Shown one piece after another: positions 7,396 through 11,443 of a stretch of DNA of 11,443 nucleotides (position 1 is its first letter; each line of letters begins with the position of its first letter). The translations under genes were made by a program, and so were the position numbers. The DNA is from DATJFX01 sp035495465 (GTDB taxonomy: Bacteria; Patescibacteriota; Doudnabacteria; UBA920; O2-02-FULL-48-8): positions 1 through 11,443 of the forward strand of contig DATJFX010000027.1 in NCBI GenBank assembly GCA_035495465.1. The letters run 5' to 3'. The notes under the pieces are model-generated. The model saw only the letters and a program-made list of their open reading frames with translations. It was not told the origin of the DNA and searched no databases.

Positions 7396-7520
7396 TGGTT
7401 GGTTGAATTCATAGGATTTTAAGAAAGTTTCGAAAGCTTATTTAACCCAACAATTTAGCTTACTTGCGGCAATTTTCATTACTTTTTATGCAGTTTGTAA
7501 GTTATTGCGTAGGACTAATT

Positions 7521-7525
7521 AGGAG
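7521..7525 (+). promoter_or_regulatory. Shine-Dalgarno AGGAG, pointing to a non-canonical ATT start at 7531
   Basis: AGGAG is followed after five bases by ATT at 7531, in frame with the LysM/M23 gene and with no stop in between. An in-frame TAA at 7516-7518 bounds the frame just upstream. No ATG, GTG or TTG occurs in this frame between 7519 and the TTG at 7600, and the TTG has no ribosome site before it (AAAAGAACG). The spacing therefore supports initiation at 7531. Confidence 0.45.
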
Positions 7526-7599
7526 TTCATATTTTACCTCACAATCCCAGCAACAGAGTCGAAAATTCTGACTCTAATGCTTCCTCTATAAAAGAACGT

Positions 7600-8820
7600 T
7601 TGGTTCGGGCCTGGAAATCCAACAATAAATTCACCATCCACCCATTTAAGTCCTTGCACACAAGGACTATTCTTCCACTATCTATTTCTGATTACGTCAA
7701 TCGTTTCAGCTTGGAGTTGGTAATTCTTACCATTGCTCTTCTGGCGGTCATCACTAACTTCTATATCCAAAATAATGCTAACGCCTCCTCTGATCAAAGC
7801 ATTATTTTTTCTTTTATAAAGAATCATCCAGGAATCAATACTTCTCTGATCGCCACCAAACAAACTTCTACTATCAATGCCCAAACCGATCAACTCGTAA
7901 CTGATACAAATTCATCCTCTTCAAAAATCGTTCTAGCTTCTACCGTTGATAACTCTGCCCTCCACACTGATCCTACTACTATCCAAGATGATGTTGCCGT
8001 AAAAACCAATCCCGCAGACACAGAAAGTTTTAGCCGTTCTGGGATCACTAAATACCAGGTAGCCAGTGGAGATACAGTCATCGGTATTGCATCCAGCTTC
8101 GGAATTTCGCCCCAAACTATTATGATGGAAAATAAAATCAGCGAGGACTCCATCCTAAAGCCAGGCCAAGAACTAACTATTCTTCCTACTACAGGAATTA
8201 CTCATACCATAACTTCTGGTGATACCTTAAGCGCTTTGTTAAAAAAATATAGTATTTCAGAAGAAAGTTTTTTGGACGCGAACAATATCGAATCTTTTGA
8301 CGATCTGGCAGTTGGAGCTGTGGCTGTTATCCCATTGAATAACGTTACCCTCCCTGCTTCTACTACCACGAAATTCGTTAAAGATACTTCCAATCAAATT
8401 GCCCTCAAACAATCCACCACTCCAGCCTCTCTTCTAGGCAGTGGGCCAGTCGACTTTATGTGGCCAACCCCAGTTCGCACTATTACCCAAGGCTTTTCCA
8501 GCCGCCATACCGGCCTCGATATCTCTGACAGTAAAATGGAACCTATTTATGCTGCCGCTGACGGCTATGTAGAAATCTCAGGTTACCAAAGCAATGGTTA
8601 CGGCAATACTATTGTAATTAACCACGGTTCGGGCTTTAAAACGCGATATGGCCACGCCTCAGAGCTTTACGTGACAGCGGGTGAACATGTCACCAAGGGC
8701 CAATTAATCGCTAAGCAAGGTCATACAGGACGTGTCCGCGGTGTCACTGGAATCCATCTGCATTTCGAAATTATCAAAAACGGAGTCCGGGTAAATCCTC
8801 TACTCTATGTAAAGCCATAA
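7600..8820 (+). CDS. Membrane-anchored cell-wall hydrolase: two LysM domains and an M23 (lysostaphin/LytM-type) zinc endopeptidase
   Basis: Predicted to bind peptidoglycan and cut its peptide cross-links outside the cytoplasmic membrane. Numbered from the TTG at 7600 (406 residues): a basic N-terminus, one transmembrane segment at about 38-56, a Ser/Thr-rich linker, LysM 1 (about 151-196, YQVASGDTV...), LysM 2 (about 201-246, HTITSGDTL...), a second linker, and the M23 domain from about 285. The zinc ligands are H303 and D307 (HTGLD) and H388, and the catalytic histidines are H352 (YGHAS) and H386 (HLHFE), so the site looks intact. No ATG exists near the start. The frame extends upstream to an ATT at 7531 with a good Shine-Dalgarno, adding 23 residues to the cytoplasmic tail. 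It is the only plus-strand gene here, flanked by palindromic elements, and ends at a clear terminator. Confidence 0.93.
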   Translation: MVRAWKSNNKFTIHPFKSLHTRTILPLSISDYVNRFSLELVILTIALLAVITNFYIQNNANASSDQSIIFSFIKNHPGINTSLIATKQTSTINAQTDQLVTDTNSSSSKIVLASTVDNSALHTDPTTIQDDVAVKTNPADTESFSRSGITKYQVASGDTVIGIASSFGISPQTIMMENKISEDSILKPGQELTILPTTGITHTITSGDTLSALLKKYSISEESFLDANNIESFDDLAVGAVAVIPLNNVTLPASTTTKFVKDTSNQIALKQSTTPASLLGSGPVDFMWPTPVRTITQGFSSRHTGLDISDSKMEPIYAAADGYVEISGYQSNGYGNTIVINHGSGFKTRYGHASELYVTAGEHVTKGQLIAKQGHTGRVRGVTGIHLHFEIIKNGVRVNPLLYVKP

Positions 8821-8852
8821 TTCCAGATATCAGTTACTAATAAACAGATAAC

Positions 8853-8875
8853 AAATCCGGTTCTCCGGATTTTTT
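8853..8875 (+). terminator. Intrinsic terminator of the LysM/M23 gene
   Basis: AAATCCGG (8853-8860), a TTCT loop and CCGGATTT (8865-8872) form an 8-bp stem that runs into a six-T tract (8870-8875). It begins 33 nt after the stop codon, the expected place and form of a Rho-independent terminator. Confidence 0.85.
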
Positions 8876-8888
8876 GTTTATTTAGCTT

Positions 8889-9017
8889 CCGGCCGTTAGG
8901 AAAAATTAGTCGGAATTTGAAGCGAACGAACGTAAAACTGGCAAGCCATCAGGCATTTGCCAGTTTAGTGAGTGAGCAATAAATTCCGGTAATTTTTCCT
9001 CAGGCCGGCAGTTTTTT
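8889..9017. repeat. 120-bp nested palindrome with a T6 tract at its right end
   Basis: Left-arm blocks CCGGCC (8889-8894), AGGAAAAATTA (8898-8908) and CGGAATTT (8911-8918) are mirrored in order by AAATTCCG (8981-8988), TAATTTTTCCT (8990-9000) and GGCCGG (9003-9008): 25 pairs interrupted only by 1-3-nt internal loops. The interior has a second 10-bp stem, AAACTGGCAA (8935-8944) with TTGCCAGTTT (8957-8966), capped by GCC-ATCA-GGC. Between the two stems, GCGAACGAACG (8922-8932) faces AGTGAGTGAGC (8967-8977), which could form alternating Watson-Crick and tandem G-A pairs. CAG and TTTTTT (9012-9017) follow. It may act as a second terminator, a structured RNA or a dispersed palindromic repeat. Confidence 0.65.
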
Positions 9018-9021
9018 CTTT

Positions 9022-9051
9022 CCCATCTTTTTGTCTGCACAAAAAGATGGG
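9022..9051. terminator. Perfect 13-bp hairpin in the convergent intergenic region
   Basis: CCCATCTTTTTGT (9022-9034), loop CTGC and ACAAAAAGATGGG (9039-9051) form a perfect stem. It starts 34 nt beyond the stop of the minus-strand gene ending at 9086, where a terminator would be expected, but neither strand has a T-run directly after the stem. It may end transcripts from that gene or protect their 3' ends. The terminator type is therefore uncertain. Confidence 0.5.
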
Positions 9052-9085
9052 AGTAAAGTTCCTAGAAGAAAAAGTATTGGAGAAA

Positions 9086-10861
9086 CTATTGGACACTTCC
9101 CCCGCCTTGTTGATTGATGACTGGATCATCAATACTGCTTGTGGTAATATTTTTTATAACTTCGGATTGGATGGATTGGTCTACAAAAGTATCAGTGCCC
9201 GTAACTTGCACATCATTTAATAATGTCACGCTCTTGCCACGATCAGAATCTGCCGGAGTCACAGCTAATTGAAAAGTTACCTTCAGGGCCGGTATAAACT
9301 TTCCAGTAAAGGCGGCCAGATCCCCGACCTTCCATTTGATCTTTCCAGAGTTTGGATCAAAGCTTAAACGACTTTTTTCTGATTCCGGAATAATTACATT
9401 GTTCCAGGCGCTGGAAGGCAAAGGCATCGACGCGATAACTTCCGCTCCGCTTAAATCATTACTGCCATTAACCAAAGTCATGGTAATCGCAAACACTGTG
9501 GTCTGACCGACAGCCAAAGGCGCAGCTCCAGAAACATAATCCCCATCTACAGATAAGCCTAAAGTGGAGATAATTTTTACTACGTTATCCACGGCCCGGG
9601 TGGGATTATTGATTTCATCAGAACTGATCGTGGCGGCCGCAACTATGGTTTCGTTTTTTAAATTCGTAGAAAAAGTATCTTTGACCGGCACGGTAAAATC
9701 TATTTCTCCCTGTTCATTCGGCGACAACAAACTCAGGTTGCTCAAAGTTGCGGATTTCCAAGTCAGCGTATGGCCAGTAATAATCGCGTTATTGGCCTGA
9801 ATACGAGCGTAATCCACAGCCGGGCTATCGAGATTTACAGTCACCACTAAATTACTCAAACCGATCGAGCCTCGATTAGCGTAATGAACTTTGTAGGTTA
9901 CCGTGTCCCCAGGTTTAATATACTCCTTGGGATTTGCCTCCACGCTCAACGATACTGATGCAGGAATTAACCTGAAACTCGCGGTAGCTGAAATTTGCGG
10001 CGCAAAGTTATTATTTATAATTTGTCCTAGATCCGCGCGGACCAATTTTTGTTCCATGTCCGCACCTGCAAAACTTCCGGTAACTTCTAGACTTTGAGAA
10101 TTACCACTCGCTAAAGGTCCTAAAAGCCAATAGTTATTGTCCCTGCTGGCACTCGGCGACGCAGAGGTATAGGTAAATCCTTCAGGATAAGTCAATTGTA
10201 CTGCTTGATTCTGAAAACTTTGCCCGGAGACATTGGTAACTGTTACGGTAAAAGTCATATCTTGGCCATTCACCGCATCCACAGGTCCTGAGATATCCAA
10301 CAACAAATTCGGGGCTTGGATCACAGTATGCTTGCTTTGGGATACTTCAAATTCAGAATTAAAATTCGATAGTCGATAATGTAAAAGGGCTTTAATCTCC
10401 TTATCCTCGTTAGTACCCCCGGAAAGATTTCCCCGGATCACCACTGATCCGTCCTGGCCCGATTTTAAAATAGGCAGATTAAATGAAGTACCGCTAGAAG
10501 CAGTGGGAGCGGGCGTTGCTGATTTAAATTTAAATCCTGCGGGATATAAAAGCTGTAAAGACACTCCCACTAAATCAGCGTTCTCTCCATTGCGATATGT
10601 AATGGTATATTCAGCCTCATTCCCAGAAGTAATTTGATCTGGCCCCTTAAAGACTATTGCTACACTTTTTGATTGTGGGCCGGAGGATGTAGATTTGGAG
10701 GAAATAACATACCAAAAAACTCCCACACCTATAATTACAGCTAGTGCGGAAATGATGATAACTTTATATTTACTAAAAAAGCTTTCAGGCGGAGTTTGAA
10801 AACTATTTAAATCCGGCGGCAGATCTGCTCTGGTTTTCTCGTCGAAAATTTGATCTTCCAT
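9086..10861 (-). CDS. Membrane-anchored surface protein with about four Ig-like/DUF11-type repeats
   Basis: A 591-residue protein with a short acidic cytoplasmic N-terminus, one transmembrane segment at about 33-53 and a long extracytoplasmic part. I count about four beta-rich repeats, near 65-175, 184-285, 300-425 and 430-575. They share a pattern like that of DUF11/conserved-repeat domains: a hydrophobic strand, a GD/GQ turn, then TFTVTVTN or TVTYKVHYANRG, then YPEGF-type phrases (LLYPAGF, LTYPEGF). Such repeats are usually found in surface or cell-wall-associated proteins; no enzyme motif and no Cys-rich or sorting signal is seen. The C-terminus is a short polar tail (NQQGGGSVQ). The ATG at 10861 lies two bases after the recO stop, so it is probably co-transcribed with recO, although I see no functional tie. 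A structural or adhesive role is inferred. Confidence 0.85.
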   Translation of the reverse strand: MEDQIFDEKTRADLPPDLNSFQTPPESFFSKYKVIIISALAVIIGVGVFWYVISSKSTSSGPQSKSVAIVFKGPDQITSGNEAEYTITYRNGENADLVGVSLQLLYPAGFKFKSATPAPTASSGTSFNLPILKSGQDGSVVIRGNLSGGTNEDKEIKALLHYRLSNFNSEFEVSQSKHTVIQAPNLLLDISGPVDAVNGQDMTFTVTVTNVSGQSFQNQAVQLTYPEGFTYTSASPSASRDNNYWLLGPLASGNSQSLEVTGSFAGADMEQKLVRADLGQIINNNFAPQISATASFRLIPASVSLSVEANPKEYIKPGDTVTYKVHYANRGSIGLSNLVVTVNLDSPAVDYARIQANNAIITGHTLTWKSATLSNLSLLSPNEQGEIDFTVPVKDTFSTNLKNETIVAAATISSDEINNPTRAVDNVVKIISTLGLSVDGDYVSGAAPLAVGQTTVFAITMTLVNGSNDLSGAEVIASMPLPSSAWNNVIIPESEKSRLSFDPNSGKIKWKVGDLAAFTGKFIPALKVTFQLAVTPADSDRGKSVTLLNDVQVTGTDTFVDQSIQSEVIKNITTSSIDDPVINQQGGGSVQ

Positions 10862-10863
10862 AA

Positions 10864-11406
10864 TTATATCGAGATTAAAAATGCTTCAGACTTCAGACCT
10901 CTCTCAATCAAACTCTCTATAAAACTGTTTACTTCACGATGTGAATCGATTTTTTCCGGCACGCCGAAGCCTAATAAACGGGACAATCCAACTGCAAAAT
11001 TATCTATGAATTCATGCCCTGAGGGCGCAGATGAATTGTCCAGTGATTTTAAAAAATCCACCAATAATTCAAAGACCTGGGTATTAGGCTGTTCGTCAGC
11101 CGTCAGTTTCAGCATCAGCTCGGCCGCGTAAAATCCCATCGCAGCTTTTTTTAAATCCTGGGTAACGGTTGAAAATTGGCGCTGAGGCGAGGCGCTAATT
11201 AAAGTCGGTAAGCTGCGGCCTGTAATTTCAATAGATACCAAACTTAAATCTTGCAAACTATAAACTAGTTTGCTTTTGGGCAACCGGATTCCCCGAGCCT
11301 TAACGCGAATTTTGCCCGCTTCCTGGGTCCAAAGCGTCAATATTTGATCGGCTTCAGCGTAATTTTGTTTCTTGAGGATAATTCCTGTGAGTTTTTTGTA
11401 TTGCAT
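10864..11406 (-). CDS. recO: DNA repair protein RecO, short form without zinc finger
   Basis: RecO works with RecR (and RecF) to load RecA on SSB-coated single-stranded DNA in gap repair. Residues 1 to about 78 match the N-terminal OB-fold: GIILKKQNYAEADQILTLWT, then GKIRVKARGIRLPKSKL and the LVSIEI strand. A helical region follows (DLKKAAMGFYAAELMLKL). At 180 residues it is shorter than the usual 230-250, and the C-terminal four-Cys zinc-finger region of typical RecO is missing: there is no Cys in the whole protein. It ends after GLSRLLGFGVPEKID... with an intact stop, so it looks like a natural short form rather than a truncation by mutation. The ATG at 11406 overlaps the stop of an upstream gene (TAATG). 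The repeat-protein gene follows after two bases. Confidence 0.88.
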   Translation of the reverse strand: MQYKKLTGIILKKQNYAEADQILTLWTQEAGKIRVKARGIRLPKSKLVYSLQDLSLVSIEITGRSLPTLISASPQRQFSTVTQDLKKAAMGFYAAELMLKLTADEQPNTQVFELLVDFLKSLDNSSAPSGHEFIDNFAVGLSRLLGFGVPEKIDSHREVNSFIESLIERGLKSEAFLISI

Positions 11407-11443
11407 TAGTTAAACCCAATGCTCGCCTTTTTGCCATCAATTT
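11406..11443 (-). CDS. C-terminal tail of an upstream gene, cut off by the window edge
   Basis: On the minus strand a frame reads IDGKKASIGFN and stops at TAA (11408-11406), sharing its last A with the recO ATG (TAATG). Such an overlap is typical of translationally coupled genes, and it fits the tight packing of the rest of the window. Only eleven residues are visible, so the gene cannot be named. A second frame over the same bases is also open (through the recO start), so this reading is favoured by the overlap, not proven. Confidence 0.4.
   Translation of the reverse strand, partial: IDGKKASIGFN

Larger units (their letters stand above)
7213..7599. other. Intergenic region between divergent genes
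   Basis: This 387-bp gap separates the minus-strand helicase from the plus-strand cell-wall hydrolase. It holds the helicase promoter (7222-7252), a nested inverted-repeat element (7246-7342), a possible plus-strand promoter (7367-7395) and a Shine-Dalgarno site (7521-7525). The stretch 7396-7518 is AT-rich and shows no gene or clear motif apart from a TTTCGAAA palindrome near 7427. I see no tRNA or protein-coding ORF of credible length. Confidence 0.7.

Noticed and set aside
7488..7571. Plus-strand 27-residue ORF starting at an ATG just upstream of the LysM/M23 frame
   Set aside because: It has no Shine-Dalgarno, low-complexity residues and overlaps the better supported reading frame from 7531.
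8889..9008. Integron attC site
   Set aside because: The ends lack the RYYYAAC and GTTRRRY core sites in the required order, and no integrase or cassette array is present.
7246..9008. Insertion sequence with terminal inverted repeats around the M23 gene
   Set aside because: The two palindromes are each self-complementary and not inverted copies of one another, there is no transposase and no visible target duplication.
1..11443. CRISPR array or TGA-recoded (code 25) genome
   Set aside because: No spaced direct repeats were seen, and TGA acts as a stop in the gene ending at 3338 while the other genes contain no in-frame TGA.

Overview
The window reads as a piece of a chromosome from an uncultured Candidate Phyla Radiation (Patescibacteria) bacterium, most likely of the Parcubacteria-type lineages. 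This is an inference from gene style: compact genes with 1-9 nt gaps or overlapping stop/start codons, housekeeping enzymes that are short versions of their families (a RecO without a zinc finger, a PcrA/UvrD helicase without its C-terminal extension), TSP3-like Asp-rich secreted proteins, a DUF11-type repeat surface protein, and a VirB6/TrbL-like membrane protein with a cleavable signal peptide. TGA is used as a stop (gene ending at 3338), so the TGA=Gly code of Gracilibacteria/Absconditabacteria does not apply.

Layout. Positions 1-4261 (minus strand) hold three genes in tight succession: a membrane-anchored protein with a degenerate TSP3/EF-hand-like motif, a 738-residue secreted protein with another Asp-rich calcium-type motif and a distinctive Cys-containing C-terminal domain, and a VirB6/TrbL-like polytopic protein that runs off the left edge. 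They look like one module of a type IV secretion/pilus-like envelope apparatus and have a very good promoter of their own that overlaps the end of rsmA. Positions 4371-7212 (minus) are rsmA (16S rRNA dimethyltransferase) and a PcrA/UvrD helicase, one nucleotide apart, with a -10 box so near the helicase ATG that the mRNA may be leaderless.

Positions 7213-7599 are a non-coding stretch with a nested inverted-repeat element (7246-7342), a possible plus-strand promoter and a good Shine-Dalgarno site. The only plus-strand gene (7600-8820) encodes a membrane-anchored cell-wall hydrolase with two LysM domains and an M23 peptidase domain; its frame is open upstream and may really start at an ATT codon at 7531. 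After it come a clear intrinsic terminator, a 120-bp near-perfect nested palindrome (8889-9008) and a perfect 13-bp-stem hairpin (9022-9051), all within the 265-bp gap between convergent genes. Positions 9086-11406 (minus) hold a membrane-anchored repeat protein and recO, and the tail of a further gene overlaps the recO start by one base.

Taken together, the window combines DNA repair (recO, pcrA), ribosome maturation (rsmA) and envelope functions (T4SS-like module, LysM/M23 hydrolase, Ig-like repeat protein). The least explained parts are the secreted protein family next to the VirB6-like gene and the two large palindromic intergenic elements that flank the lone plus-strand cell-wall hydrolase gene.
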